From Paenibacillus terrigena DSM 21567 (GTDB taxonomy: Bacteria; Bacillota; Bacilli; Paenibacillales; Paenibacillaceae): a stretch of DNA of 64,000 nucleotides. The notes under the pieces were generated by a model. That model saw nothing but the letters and a program-made list of their open reading frames with translations, searched no databases and was not told where the DNA came from. Shown here in pieces: positions 16,465 through 25,664 of the stretch. A program made the translations under genes and the position numbers. The stretch covers positions 248,001 through 312,000 of the forward strand of contig NZ_KB895414.1 of assembly GCF_000374845.1 (NCBI RefSeq), given 5' to 3'. Position 1 is the stretch's first letter; every line of letters begins with the position of its first letter.

Positions 16465-19365
16465 TTAGCACACATTGCCTTGTCTCTCCATCTTCAGCAC
16501 TTCGCGTAAATATTTGCCTGTCAACGACCCTTCCGTCCTTGCGACTTCTTCCGGCGTACCGAACGCAACGACCGTACCACCCTTGCTGCCGCCTTCCGGC
16601 CCCATGTCGATCATATAATCAGCCACCTTAATAAGGTCCAGATGATGTTCAATGACAATGACTGAATGACCTGCATCTACGAGCTGCTCCAGACAATCAA
16701 TCAGCTTCTGGATATCACTCAAATGCAGCCCGGTCGTCGGCTCATCAAGAATGTATAGGTTATGCGATCCCCTTTTAACCTTGCTTAGTTCTGTGGCTAG
16801 CTTAATCCGCTGTGCTTCCCCACCGGATAATGTGGTCGACGATTGGCCGATACGCAAATAGCCAAGGCCAAGCTGATTCAGAATGTTGAGTTTGTGCGCA
16901 ATGTAAGATTGATCGGAGAAAAACTCAACGGCTTCCTTGATGCTCATCTCCAACACCTGTGCGATATTCATCTCCCGGATACGGACTTCCAAAACGTCTT
17001 CATTGAATCTCGCTCCTTGACATACGGGGCAGACGGATTCAATATCCGGCATGAATTGGAGCTGCGTCGTCACGCTTCCCTCGCCTTGGCAATTTTCACA
17101 CCGCCCGCCATTTTTCTGATTGAAGCTGAAATCGTTCTTGGTCAGAGGCTTGCCCGCCGCGGTTGCCGCAGAAGCGTAAAGCTCGCGAATTTTATCGAAA
17201 AATCCAACGTATGTCGCAGGATTAGAGCGCGAGCTTCTGCCGATCGGAGACTGGTCAATGTTAATGATTCCCGTCAAATGCTCGTGCCCGAGCAGTTCGT
17301 CATGTTGGCCAGGCATAATACGCGCATCATGGAAATTTGCATACAGCTGCTTGCAGATGACTTCATTGATGAGCGTGCTCTTGCCTGAGCCTGAGACGCC
17401 GGTAATGCATACCAAGACACCCAGTGGTATATCCAGATTCACGTTACGTAAGTTGTTCGCTCTCGCTCCTCGCAGAGACAGCATCGGGCCAGCCGGCAGC
17501 CGACGCTTGGTAGGAACTTCGATTTTTCGGGTACCTGCCAAGAACGAACCCGTAATGGAATCAGAATGCGAGCGCAACTGCTCTGCAGTTCCTTCCGCAA
17601 TAATGCGTCCACCCTGCGAACCCGGCTCCGGTCCAATCTCGATAATATAATCGGCGCTGTTGATCGTTTCCATATCATGTTCGACCACAATAATCGTATT
17701 ACCGATATCTCGCAGCTTCTTCAAAGTATCGATAATGCGAACACTGTCTCTCGCATGTAGGCCGATGCTTGGCTCGTCGAGCACATACAACATCCCCATA
17801 AGTCCCGAACTGATTTGGGTGGAAAGTCGGATTCGCTGCGCTTCGCCGCCCGAGATTGTATCCGAACGACGACCCAAACTTAAATAATCTAACCCGATAT
17901 CCAGCAGCAGCTTTAACCTTGATTGAATCTCGGCAATGATCTGTTGACCGACATTCGAACGTTCGGGTGCAAATACAATCGTATTCATAAAATCATACAG
18001 TTCGATGAGCGAACATGTAGAGAGCTGATGCAGGTCAGCACCGCCGACTTTTACAGAAAAACGCTGCGGCCTCAGCTTCTTACCATCACAATCGGGGCAT
18101 GTATTCTCGACCATGACTCGCTTGTAGAATTCATCCTCGCCGGATGATTGCGTATTACGCTTCAAATAGAGCTTATACCACCAGTTAATGACATGCACAA
18201 ATCCTCCAAACCCCATCATTTTACCGACGTGGCGTAACTGTGATTTGGAAGCATCTTCGCCCGGAAGAAACGGGAATTTCTCGCCTTTTGTACCGTACAT
18301 CAAGAGTTGTTTCACCGATTCAGGCAAATCTTTGTACGGTGTATCAAGACTGAATCCGTAATGAACTGCCAAGCTGCGCACGATCGTCCAATGATAGGTG
18401 CTGGTGCTTGAGCCTAACAGCTTCGGATCGAAGGCACCCTTATTTATACTTTTATCCGCATTTTTTATTAGGAATTTGGCCTCGGCACGCATGAACGTCC
18501 CAATTCCGCCGCAAGTCCGACATGCGCTGTTAGGATCATTGAATGAGAAATAACTCGATTGCAGCTCGCCCATCGTAAGATGATGCTCAGGACAAGCAAA
18601 CCCCCGATAAAATCGATCGATATCCACATGCTGTCCTTCCGGTTGGCTCTCAATTTCAAAGCGGATAAAGCCTTCTCCCACTAGTTTCAAGCTGTTCTCG
18701 ATGGTCTTGGTTAGCACTTTGAACGTATCCGGCTGCACAATGACTTTGTCGACGACAACCTCAATCCGGTAATCCGCTTCCACATCAAGCTCTATGGCAT
18801 CGCCAAGGTTGTGGCTTCTTCCGTCAATGCGTACGGTCCGAAATCCTTTCGCGCGGATTTCATCAAACACAGTCTCATAATTCTCGCCATATATCTTATA
18901 TACAGGTGCAAGCACCTCAAGTACCGTCCCCGATGGAAGCAGGCGGAGATGATCGATCATTTGCCCTGCCGATCGGATCGGTACGATGCACTCACAGAAC
19001 GGACAACACGCTTCTCCAACCGATGAAAATAGAAGCCGCATAAAATCATAGATATCGGTCATCGTACCCACCGTTGATCTCGGATTTACAATTCCTTTTT
19101 TCTGTTCAATCGCAATGACCGGCGATAGACCAAAAACAAAATCGACGTCCGGCTTCTTTAATTGATTCATTCGGCTTTTAGCAAATGTCGAGAGCGATTC
19201 GAGAAACCTGCGCTGTCCTTCTCCATAGATCACTTCGAATGCAAGAGACGATTTACCCGAGCCACTGACACCGGTAATTACCGTCAATTTATCCCGTGGA
19301 ATATCGACGTCAATGTTTTTCAGATTGTTTTGTCTTGCTCCCCGTACTTCAATGAACTGTCTCAC
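16465..19365 (-). CDS. UvrA paralogue (excinuclease ABC subunit A-like ATPase)
   Basis: A 966-residue double ABC ATPase of the UvrA family. It has Walker [10 protein letters not shown] near residue 32 and a second near 640, two LSGGEAQRI signatures, Walker [12 protein letters not shown] and [11 protein letters not shown], and zinc-finger cysteine sets (CPEH...CRTC and CENC...CPVC). The DNA-contact and insertion regions differ from housekeeping UvrA (for example [13 protein letters not shown]), so it looks like the second UvrA class, linked in some bacteria to repair of particular lesions or drug self-resistance. It starts with GTG at 19365, overlapping the nucleotidyltransferase stop by 4 bases. 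Not assigned as uvrA itself. Confidence 0.88.
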   Translation of the reverse strand: MRQFIEVRGARQNNLKNIDVDIPRDKLTVITGVSGSGKSSLAFEVIYGEGQRRFLESLSTFAKSRMNQLKKPDVDFVFGLSPVIAIEQKKGIVNPRSTVGTMTDIYDFMRLLFSSVGEACCPFCECIVPIRSAGQMIDHLRLLPSGTVLEVLAPVYKIYGENYETVFDEIRAKGFRTVRIDGRSHNLGDAIELDVEADYRIEVVVDKVIVQPDTFKVLTKTIENSLKLVGEGFIRFEIESQPEGQHVDIDRFYRGFACPEHHLTMGELQSSYFSFNDPNSACRTCGGIGTFMRAEAKFLIKNADKSINKGAFDPKLLGSSTSTYHWTIVRSLAVHYGFSLDTPYKDLPESVKQLLMYGTKGEKFPFLPGEDASKSQLRHVGKMMGFGGFVHVINWWYKLYLKRNTQSSGEDEFYKRVMVENTCPDCDGKKLRPQRFSVKVGGADLHQLSTCSLIELYDFMNTIVFAPERSNVGQQIIAEIQSRLKLLLDIGLDYLSLGRRSDTISGGEAQRIRLSTQISSGLMGMLYVLDEPSIGLHARDSVRIIDTLKKLRDIGNTIIVVEHDMETINSADYIIEIGPEPGSQGGRIIAEGTAEQLRSHSDSITGSFLAGTRKIEVPTKRRLPAGPMLSLRGARANNLRNVNLDIPLGVLVCITGVSGSGKSTLINEVICKQLYANFHDARIMPGQHDELLGHEHLTGIINIDQSPIGRSSRSNPATYVGFFDKIRELYASAATAAGKPLTKNDFSFNQKNGGRCENCQGEGSVTTQLQFMPDIESVCPVCQGARFNEDVLEVRIREMNIAQVLEMSIKEAVEFFSDQSYIAHKLNILNQLGLGYLRIGQSSTTLSGGEAQRIKLATELSKVKRGSHNLYILDEPTTGLHLSDIQKLIDCLEQLVDAGHSVIVIEHHLDLIKVADYMIDMGPEGGSKGGTVVAFGTPEEVARTEGSLTGKYLREVLKMERQGNVC

Positions 19366-20327
19366 CAGGCTTCACCCATCTCCCATTCAAGCTCGTCATT
19401 TTCATACAAATACGCAGGCTCCAATAACATGATTCGGCTTTTGGGCGTCGCCTTCGTCTCTGAATCCATCTTGGCAAGCATTCCTAGCTCTGCCAGCCAA
19501 TCGCACGCTGTAACCACACTCCCTGCATCTAATTCAATGACCATTCTAAATTTCATGACGATATCCGTCGCCGTACGAATGTCCGCCTCTTCTTTCAAAT
19601 AGTCTAAAATCGGTTGAAACAGCAGATTTGCTCTCTCATTCAAGTAATGATTGATAAAATCGACACCCTCCCGCACTTTTGCCTCCGATACTTGACCGCA
19701 CACCATCTCTGTATAGATGGCATGAAAAAAATCAGGGTTATAGGTCAGTGCCTGCTGAACCGATTCCCGCATGGGAATGTCTCTGTGGAGAAGCACTTCG
19801 ATTTGCGAAAGAATGTCGACCATCTTGATCATCCAGAATGCACTATAGGGAGCGTCATTTTTCACATACAACCACTTCTCCGCTTTGGCAAGCAAACTAA
19901 GCGTATGACATCCAATCCGCAGTAATTGAAGTCGCCTGTCGCGTTCGCCAACATAGCGAATCTGTTCAAAGTATTCCGAAATTGAATCATCTTTCGTAAA
20001 TAACAACGTACTGTTGGCAAGCATCGACTGATGAAACGAACCGCTTATCGAACGTTCTACCCAGCGTTTGAATTCATTACGAGTTTGGATGCTTGTATTG
20101 ATAGGTACCTCATTCTCCACAAAACATACATAGCCCGCCGCCAGCTTCTGATCGTGTACAATCAGTTTGAGATCAATGTCCGATTTCTCCCATACCTGAT
20201 CATAAGACAGACTTCCGAACAGAACAGCTGCGATTACCTGGTCATCCTTTTGAATCTTATCGACAAACCGACGCAGCGCCTCCCGAAATTGAGCTGTCAT
20301 CTCATCCTTATCTTTCAACGGCTTCAT
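19362..20327 (-). CDS. Nucleotidyltransferase-fold protein
   Basis: A 321-residue protein with an N-terminal polymerase-beta-type nucleotidyltransferase domain: G38-S39 in VLFGSLSYD and the acidic pair D50-x-D52 in SDIDLKL. The remaining helical part (about 110-300) may be a substrate-binding domain, as in aminoglycoside or lincosamide nucleotidyltransferases. It is translationally coupled to the UvrA paralogue. The ATG at 20327 follows GGAGGGG. Target unknown; it could modify a drug, a protein or an RNA end. Confidence 0.8.
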   Translation of the reverse strand: MKPLKDKDEMTAQFREALRRFVDKIQKDDQVIAAVLFGSLSYDQVWEKSDIDLKLIVHDQKLAAGYVCFVENEVPINTSIQTRNEFKRWVERSISGSFHQSMLANSTLLFTKDDSISEYFEQIRYVGERDRRLQLLRIGCHTLSLLAKAEKWLYVKNDAPYSAFWMIKMVDILSQIEVLLHRDIPMRESVQQALTYNPDFFHAIYTEMVCGQVSEAKVREGVDFINHYLNERANLLFQPILDYLKEEADIRTATDIVMKFRMVIELDAGSVVTACDWLAELGMLAKMDSETKATPKSRIMLLEPAYLYENDELEWEMGEAW

Positions 20328-20381
20328 GGGTCCCCTCCGTTTTCATTCACGCCTTCTCCCCGTAATCTTTCACCCGATATG

Positions 20382-20792
20382 TTACTTCATCTTAAAATCT
20401 TCTGATAATTCACTCCATACATCGTAACGATTTCCATCCGGATCCGTAATAATAAAATTTTTACCTTGATGGCCCCTATCTTCAATTTCTCCTACACAAA
20501 CATTCTTAGCCGTTAATTGTTGATAGAGTTCCAATAACGCTTTCTCCCCATTAACTTCAAACGTAAAGGGAAACATCAATCCATCACGGATTGTTTGAAA
20601 ATTGGCCGTTATTCCTTTCTGACTTTGAATCAGTATAAAGCTCTGATTTGCTAGATTAATAATTGCGTGATTGTTTCCATCGTCTAAATAAGTCATCTCC
20701 GCCCCTAGATTTGAACAAAACCACTCGGAGGATTCCTTTGGGTCTGTTACTGGAAGATAGTTGGTTCCAACTCTTAATAGTTTACTGGTCAT
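20382..20792 (-). CDS. VOC (glyoxalase/bleomycin-resistance/dioxygenase) family protein
   Basis: A 136-residue protein of the VOC superfamily, with the typical end ITDPDGNRYDVW. Such proteins are small metal enzymes or drug-binding proteins. The actual substrate is not predictable. The ATG at 20792 follows AGAGGAG. It lies just upstream of the nucleotidyltransferase-UvrA-like pair on the same strand and may share their transcript. Confidence 0.85.
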   Translation of the reverse strand: MTSKLLRVGTNYLPVTDPKESSEWFCSNLGAEMTYLDDGNNHAIINLANQSFILIQSQKGITANFQTIRDGLMFPFTFEVNGEKALLELYQQLTAKNVCVGEIEDRGHQGKNFIITDPDGNRYDVWSELSEDFKMK

Positions 20793-20891
20793 ATCGCAGT
20801 CTCCTCTGGGTAAAATTTAATTGCGTCCATTTCTCATAACGTAGCAGCAGGAAAACAGTGTTAGGTGATGCCGATTTGAGAAACCCGCAAA

Positions 20892-21377
20892 TCATTCTTG
20901 CTTCTTTACTGGACAATATATTATTAATTCGTTCGCTTCATCATCATGGCTTGCCATCGTTCTTTCATCGTACCTTTCAAAATAGTGCTCCACTTCATCA
21001 TATGTATATCCATTTTCTTTCAACCAATTTGAAGTATAATCATATGCTGTTTCAGTCTTACTGATCGGTCCTTTATAATAGGTCTTTGAATATGTCCGAG
21101 GCAATATATGAATGTGCACCATACCATGAGGTACATTTGCTATAGGACTAACTTCATAACAACAATAAAAATCTACCATGCTTTTATTTCCTTTATAATT
21201 AGGGGGACTGATGCCAAAAGTTACACTTGGATTAACAATGTTCTTTATTTCGTCTTGCCTATTCGTTAACTCTTTAAATGCATAATTAATACTCTGACCT
21301 AAATTCGAAAAGTATTCTGTAGCCCTAATCCCTGCATACGATGTAATTTTAGGGATATCTACAATTTCCACCTTCAC
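20892..21377 (-). CDS. GyrI-like / effector-binding-domain protein, copy 2
   Basis: A 161-residue protein resembling the small-molecule-binding domain of AraC and MerR regulators (GyrI-like, SOUL-type fold), without a DNA-binding domain. It shares the FERYDER segment and the VHIHILPRTYSKTYYKGP-type strand pattern with the upstream copy. The GTG at 21377 is chosen because GAGGTG lies 6 bases before it; the longer open frame overlaps the upstream gene in another frame. Stand-alone members often bind hydrophobic or amphipathic compounds. Confidence 0.75.
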   Translation of the reverse strand: MKVEIVDIPKITSYAGIRATEYFSNLGQSINYAFKELTNRQDEIKNIVNPSVTFGISPPNYKGNKSMVDFYCCYEVSPIANVPHGMVHIHILPRTYSKTYYKGPISKTETAYDYTSNWLKENGYTYDEVEHYFERYDERTMASHDDEANELIIYCPVKKQE

Positions 21378-21396
21378 TGAAATCACCTCTATTCCT

Positions 21397-21819
21397 TTAT
21401 GATGCTGAAATATATAACTCAAGTATTGAATCTTCGGCCATTGGGTTAAATCGTTCATCATATCTTTCAAAACTCAAACCACTCAATTGACAATTATCTG
21501 AGATCTGATTCCAAGTGTTCATCAAAGTAAATATTGGTCCTTTATGAATGAACACATTATATGGTCTTTCAGGTATAATTATTGAAGACATACCTTCAGG
21601 AATATCATGAATTAATTCGACTTGTACACCAGCAATATATAATCCATTATCAATGACTCCATATCCAATTTTTGTATTCGTAATATGACTTATTTCAGCC
21701 ATTCTGTCATAAAGTTGATCCCATAAATGCTTTGCTCCATTGGGTCCTAATTTATCCTGAAAACCAACTATAATAATTTCAGGAACATCTACTTGTTTGA
21801 AATCTATATTCTTATTCAT
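21397..21819 (-). CDS. GyrI-like / effector-binding-domain protein, copy 1
   Basis: A 140-residue stand-alone effector-binding domain protein with IGYGVIDNG, an EGMSSIIIPERPYNVFIHKG strand and FERYDERF near the end. Tandem with a diverged copy at 20892-21377, 19 bases apart, consistent with an ancient duplication. The ATG at 21819 follows GGAGG by 6 bases. Possible ligand sequestration role; nothing in the context fixes the ligand. Confidence 0.75.
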   Translation of the reverse strand: MNKNIDFKQVDVPEIIIVGFQDKLGPNGAKHLWDQLYDRMAEISHITNTKIGYGVIDNGLYIAGVQVELIHDIPEGMSSIIIPERPYNVFIHKGPIFTLMNTWNQISDNCQLSGLSFERYDERFNPMAEDSILELYISAS

Positions 21820-21868
21820 TTTCCGCCTCCAGAATTTATTAATGATTTTTCTCCGTAATACAACGACG

Positions 21869-22870
21869 TCAATTAACCCACTGTTCTGACCAATATGCTT
21901 TCATAAAATCAAGAAGCGTCTCAAGCACCTCAATTCCCTTCTCTTCAGCTTCTTTCGCAATACGCAGCAGCTCAGCCGAACGATCGGCCGCCGTTGGATC
22001 GTCTGGCTGCCCACCTTGCGGGAAGGGGAACATCTCTCGCATCTCGACCAAAGCTTCCGCCGTGTGCTCATAATGCGCTGCTGCTTGGGAGGCCAATCGG
22101 CGAACCGTTCGCTCCACAACGTTCTCGCCATCCCAACGGTTCGCGAGCTCGCGTAGAAATTGTACGGCAAACTCACGCGCGTCACTGACAACGGCAATAT
22201 TATAAGCGTTGCCGAAAGGGTCGGCACCGCGCCGCTCCATACACGCGATCCACGCATCGTAACCCGCTAGACCAATCGCATATTGGCCTTGGAAAATATG
22301 CTGCCACTCTCGGCCTCTCGTATGGTCGACGATCATATCCAGTGCCATGCGAAGAATTTCGTATTTGGAATGCGGAAGGCTCTCGCTGATCGTTGTCACC
22401 CATAGCATGTTCCGCTTCTCCACAAAATCGGTATAGGTGATCGTGCCTTCCTTGGAGACATCCTTCGCATGAAATAGTTGTCTCTCATCATCATATCCGT
22501 ATATCAATCCAAACTCGGGCATGAATAAATCAAATGTAATCGCTGGGTATCCCTTATCGATGGACTGCTGAATAAGCGCTAGTACCTTCTCTACCTTCTC
22601 CGGTGTGTAAGGCTTCATCGTATCGGACAAATTGCTGATAAATCCCAGATTGCATAGGTTGCGTCTAACTAAAAAGCCGCCAGGGAACATGGTTGGTCCT
22701 GCGACATCAATATGATCCGGATCTATATTGATTCGGAAGGCATGCCCTGTAATGCCCATCACATCCACCAATGAGTAGTGATGTTTGTCTGTATAAGCGA
22801 TCGCGCCGTGAATCGCCATCGCGGCGGTCGTCCATGTTCTCGTCCAATCCTTGTTCTGCATCTCGCTCAT
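21869..22870 (-). CDS. Protein of unknown function, possibly C39-peptidase/BtrH-like
   Basis: A 333-residue soluble protein without signal peptide or membrane segments. The N-terminal half (about 14-185, containing IHGAIAYTDKHHYS, YPAITFDLFMPEFGLIYGYD and an acidic SDT loop) loosely resembles the C39-peptidase/BtrH-like acyltransferase fold, followed by a helical C-terminal half. The match is weak and the catalytic Cys is not evident. It follows the ECF sigma gene by 47 bases, so the two are probably co-expressed. The ATG follows GGAGG by 6 bases. Function not assigned. Confidence 0.6.
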   Translation of the reverse strand: MSEMQNKDWTRTWTTAAMAIHGAIAYTDKHHYSLVDVMGITGHAFRINIDPDHIDVAGPTMFPGGFLVRRNLCNLGFISNLSDTMKPYTPEKVEKVLALIQQSIDKGYPAITFDLFMPEFGLIYGYDDERQLFHAKDVSKEGTITYTDFVEKRNMLWVTTISESLPHSKYEILRMALDMIVDHTRGREWQHIFQGQYAIGLAGYDAWIACMERRGADPFGNAYNIAVVSDAREFAVQFLRELANRWDGENVVERTVRRLASQAAAHYEHTAEALVEMREMFPFPQGGQPDDPTAADRSAELLRIAKEAEEKGIEVLETLLDFMKAYWSEQWVN

Positions 22871-22917
22871 TGCGAACCTCCATAATATCGATAGATTTGA
22901 GGAAGGCTGGGGATGTC

Positions 22918-23691
22918 TTATATATGAGGCGCACGTAAAATATGAACTCGTTTCTGTCCTGTCTCGGCGCGTTGCTGCACATAATTGCGAATGCTGACGC
23001 GTATCCGTTCCTTTTGGACCTTGGCGCGGGATCGAGAGAGCAGGTTGTAGACATTGGCCGTCGTCATGCCGAATAAAGAAGCGATTTCGCTGGGAGACAG
23101 CTCGCTAAAAAAATGCGCTTCAAAGATCTGCCGCTCCCGCAAGCCGAGACCATGCATCAACATGCGAAGATTCTCTATCAGCTCATGGCAAAGCAGCCCC
23201 TTCATCGGATCACTGCTTCGCTTGGCCTCCTCCGCTGCGGAACGGGATAGCCGGAACAAAATCTGGTCGATATCTCCCCAGTCTATCGCCTGGTTGTCGC
23301 TGCCGAAGTCAACCGCTGCGCCGGCCCCGGCCGATCCAATCGTTGTAAAAGGCTGCTCTTTACCGAACGGTCCACCGCGCCTGAGCTTCATAAATGCCTG
23401 GTTGCGAATGATGCGCTGCAGCCAGGGCAGGAACCGGTTCGAGTCCACCAATGTGCCTAAGTGTAGAAATGCCCGGATTAACGCATCCTGCACAATATCT
23501 TCAGCTAGATGCGAATCCCGCGTGATCTTGTTCGCCCATCCATAGGCCTGTGCGCGGTGCGCTCTGACAAGCTCACTGAAAGCCTCTTGATCCCCCCTGC
23601 GCGCTCGTTCAACCAGTGCTTGATCCGCCACTTTTTGATGCTCCTGCAGCAACACTGGCAGTCGGTCTTCTGCGATCAGTTCATGGCCCAT
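22918..23691 (-). CDS. ECF-type RNA polymerase sigma factor
   Basis: A 257-residue sigma factor. Region 2 (about 30-100) carries FSELVRAHRAQAYGWANKIT and LAEDIVQDALIRAFLH. Region 4 (about 180-235) reads SPSEIASLFGMTTANVYNLL, a helix-turn-helix for -35 recognition. The long linker between them is larger than in most ECF factors. No anti-sigma gene adjoins; the following gene is a soluble unknown. The ATG at 23691 follows GGAAGGAGGG by 6 bases and is preferred to the ATG at 23730. Confidence 0.88.
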   Translation of the reverse strand: MGHELIAEDRLPVLLQEHQKVADQALVERARRGDQEAFSELVRAHRAQAYGWANKITRDSHLAEDIVQDALIRAFLHLGTLVDSNRFLPWLQRIIRNQAFMKLRRGGPFGKEQPFTTIGSAGAGAAVDFGSDNQAIDWGDIDQILFRLSRSAAEEAKRSSDPMKGLLCHELIENLRMLMHGLGLRERQIFEAHFFSELSPSEIASLFGMTTANVYNLLSRSRAKVQKERIRVSIRNYVQQRAETGQKRVHILRAPHI

Positions 23692-23775
23692 ATCATTCCC
23701 TCCTTCCCCCTCTACATCACTTGATGCCAATCACTGCGAAAATCTATCATCTGTATCCTTAAATTTCTAATATTT

Positions 23776-23787
23776 TTGATCATACCA
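23776..23787 (-). promoter_or_regulatory. Candidate extended -10 promoter of the sigma gene
   Basis: The minus strand reads TGGTATGAT (TATGAT at 23779-23784), a TGn-extended -10 about 90 bases before the start codon. A -35 is not clear. No autoregulatory ECF promoter was recognised. Confidence 0.3.
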
Positions 23788-23832
23788 TTATTTTCCTTTC
23801 GAAAATAGAATACTTTATACGATTTGCTACAA

Positions 23833-23862
23833 CAAAAAACGCAACCTGAAGTGAGTTGCGTT
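23833..23862 (-). terminator. Terminator after the ABC-2 permease gene
   Basis: Arms 23838-23845 and 23855-23862 (AACGCAAC/GTTGCGTT) are followed on the minus strand by a T run. It closes the lpd-adaptor-permease operon. Confidence 0.8.
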
Positions 23863-23875
23863 GCATTGCTGCTAC

Positions 23876-25048
23876 TTAAATAACAGCGGATAAAACGTCC
23901 GATTCTATATGCTTTTCCCGTGATAAATTTGCTTGACGTGCCTCCCGATACACGAGCAATCCGATGAACAAAGACACCACGCCAATAATGATGAGCAGTG
24001 CCCCGATCTCAAGGCCATAGGTGGTTAACCCTCCACTACGAAGTGCCATGCCGCGTAGGAGTCGATTCAGCCAGTTCATGGGCAGCGGCCATGCCGTAAT
24101 TTGAAAAAATAACGGAAATGCAAGCGGAGTCAGCTGTATTCCGGTCGCAAGAAACGACGGATATAATACAAAGCTCGTTCGCAGACTCACCTTGGATGAA
24201 TCTTGGGCAGAATAACCAATCAACATCCCCATGAGCGACAAGGCAAATGTATAAATGAGCAATGGGATCACAAAAAGGTAGGGCTCAGCTTCAAACCGCA
24301 TATTTCCTACTTGCTTGAGCAATCCATAGCATAGAAGCAGTGAGATCGCGCTAAGAACAGCGTAAGGTATGCTGCGAGCCCATAACTGTGCAGGCGATGG
24401 CCCATTTACAAACAGCCTTCCCTCCTGTCTTAGACGCGGGGCAATCGATCCCGCCGCGGTCGTGGTTATCATTAACACGACGATGTTAACAAATCCTAGC
24501 ACCATGAAGCCGACATAGCTCGTGGTCGGATTAAACAGCATCCGTTGTTGAAGGGACAATGGAGATATAAGCCCTTTCGACGCATCAGCAGACATCCCGC
24601 TCTGTGCCAACCTGGTCATGGAGAGGGTCATATTTTCCGTGGTAATGATCTCCTGAATTGCCGTTCGGATCCCGGTTAATCCTGAAGGCATCGTGTTATC
24701 CATGAGCATGCCAATGTTCGAGGATAACCCCTGCACTCGTCGCATCTCTAATCCGCTTGGTAGCATGATGACCGCGACAGCTTGCTCATTGGCTAACAAG
24801 TCCTCGGGAGCCATCCGGCTCGCGAATACATTCGTGACTTGCATATATTGGGACGCATTCAGTTTCGTAATCAGTTCCCGTGAATACGCACTATGGTCCT
24901 CGTCAATCACAACCACCGGAGATTTGTTAATTTGGTTATGAGAGAACATCAATCCAAAAAACAAAGCCGCAACCAGCGGGCCGATAAAGATACCCTTCAG
25001 AAATTTGCTGCCCTTCACATACTTCCACTCGTCAATCAGCGAGTTCAT
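23876..25048 (-). CDS. ABC-2 family membrane permease
   Basis: A 390-residue integral membrane protein: one N-terminal helix (about 15-40), a large extracytoplasmic domain (about 45-170) and five C-terminal helices (about 175-370). This is the ABC-2/YhbR-type exporter architecture. The conserved VVVIDEDHSAYSRELI opening of the extracellular part is typical. It usually works with an ATPase and an HlyD-type adaptor; the adaptor is the previous gene but no ATPase is encoded in the operon. The ATG at 25048 follows GGAGG; the TTG one codon earlier is an alternative. It overlaps the adaptor gene by 17 bases. Confidence 0.87.
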   Translation of the reverse strand: MNSLIDEWKYVKGSKFLKGIFIGPLVAALFFGLMFSHNQINKSPVVVIDEDHSAYSRELITKLNASQYMQVTNVFASRMAPEDLLANEQAVAVIMLPSGLEMRRVQGLSSNIGMLMDNTMPSGLTGIRTAIQEIITTENMTLSMTRLAQSGMSADASKGLISPLSLQQRMLFNPTTSYVGFMVLGFVNIVVLMITTTAAGSIAPRLRQEGRLFVNGPSPAQLWARSIPYAVLSAISLLLCYGLLKQVGNMRFEAEPYLFVIPLLIYTFALSLMGMLIGYSAQDSSKVSLRTSFVLYPSFLATGIQLTPLAFPLFFQITAWPLPMNWLNRLLRGMALRSGGLTTYGLEIGALLIIIGVVSLFIGLLVYREARQANLSREKHIESDVLSAVI

Positions 25049-25664
25049 CAAGGTTCACCTCCGCTGTCATACCCGGAAGCAGGTCAGGACTTGCATCGAC
25101 AGAAATTCGGACAAGGAACATACTTAAATCGGCTTGCCCCCTCTCCCGCGTCATACGCAGGTTGGCGAATTGCGGAGCAGCTGCGACGGAAGCGACAACG
25201 CCATGGACTTGATTCGGATGGTCCAGATATGGAAAATGCACTTGAACCCCTTGGTCGACCGCTAACTTCTGAATCTCACCTTCTTGCACGTATAGATCGG
25301 TGTAATAAGCTGGTTTCTGTATGATCGCGACAGGCATCCCGGGTTGGATCGGATCCCCCTCCTTGACAACAACTTTGCTCATCCGACCCGACTCCGGCGC
25401 GAGCACATCCACTTCAGTTCCTTCAGCGCTCTTTACTTTATAGAGCAGTTCTCCTTTTTGAACGGATTCGCCTATTCCTTTGGTCGCCTGAATGATCGTC
25501 CCTGGACCTTTATCATACACAACGGCCTTCTGCTCTGCCTCAAGGATGCCTTGCTTGCGATTCTCTGCTTGACTCACTGCATCTTTCCCTTTCGCAGCTA
25601 ACAGTGATCCTCCTGCAATAAGAATGACCGCTAGACCTATATACACACCGAACTTGAGCTTCAT
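25032..25664 (-). CDS. HlyD-type membrane-fusion adaptor with biotinyl-lipoyl domain
   Basis: A short (210-residue) adaptor with an N-terminal anchor helix (about 5-24), two lipoyl-like half motifs (about 45-115) around a very short hairpin, and a beta-barrel part. The lipoyl turn lacks the DK lysine needed for lipoylation, so it is structural rather than a lipoate carrier. In Gram-positive bacteria such adaptors assist ABC-2 exporters. The ATG at 25664 follows GAGGT and overlaps the lpd stop by 4 bases, showing translational coupling with lpd. Confidence 0.85.
   Translation of the reverse strand: MKLKFGVYIGLAVILIAGGSLLAAKGKDAVSQAENRKQGILEAEQKAVVYDKGPGTIIQATKGIGESVQKGELLYKVKSAEGTEVDVLAPESGRMSKVVVKEGDPIQPGMPVAIIQKPAYYTDLYVQEGEIQKLAVDQGVQVHFPYLDHPNQVHGVVASVAAAPQFANLRMTRERGQADLSMFLVRISVDASPDLLPGMTAEVNLDELAD

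Noticed and set aside
25032-25664. Adaptor as a true lipoate carrier for the lpd product
   Set aside because: The hairpin turn has no lysine in the place needed for lipoylation; the lipoyl-like fold is normal for HlyD adaptors.
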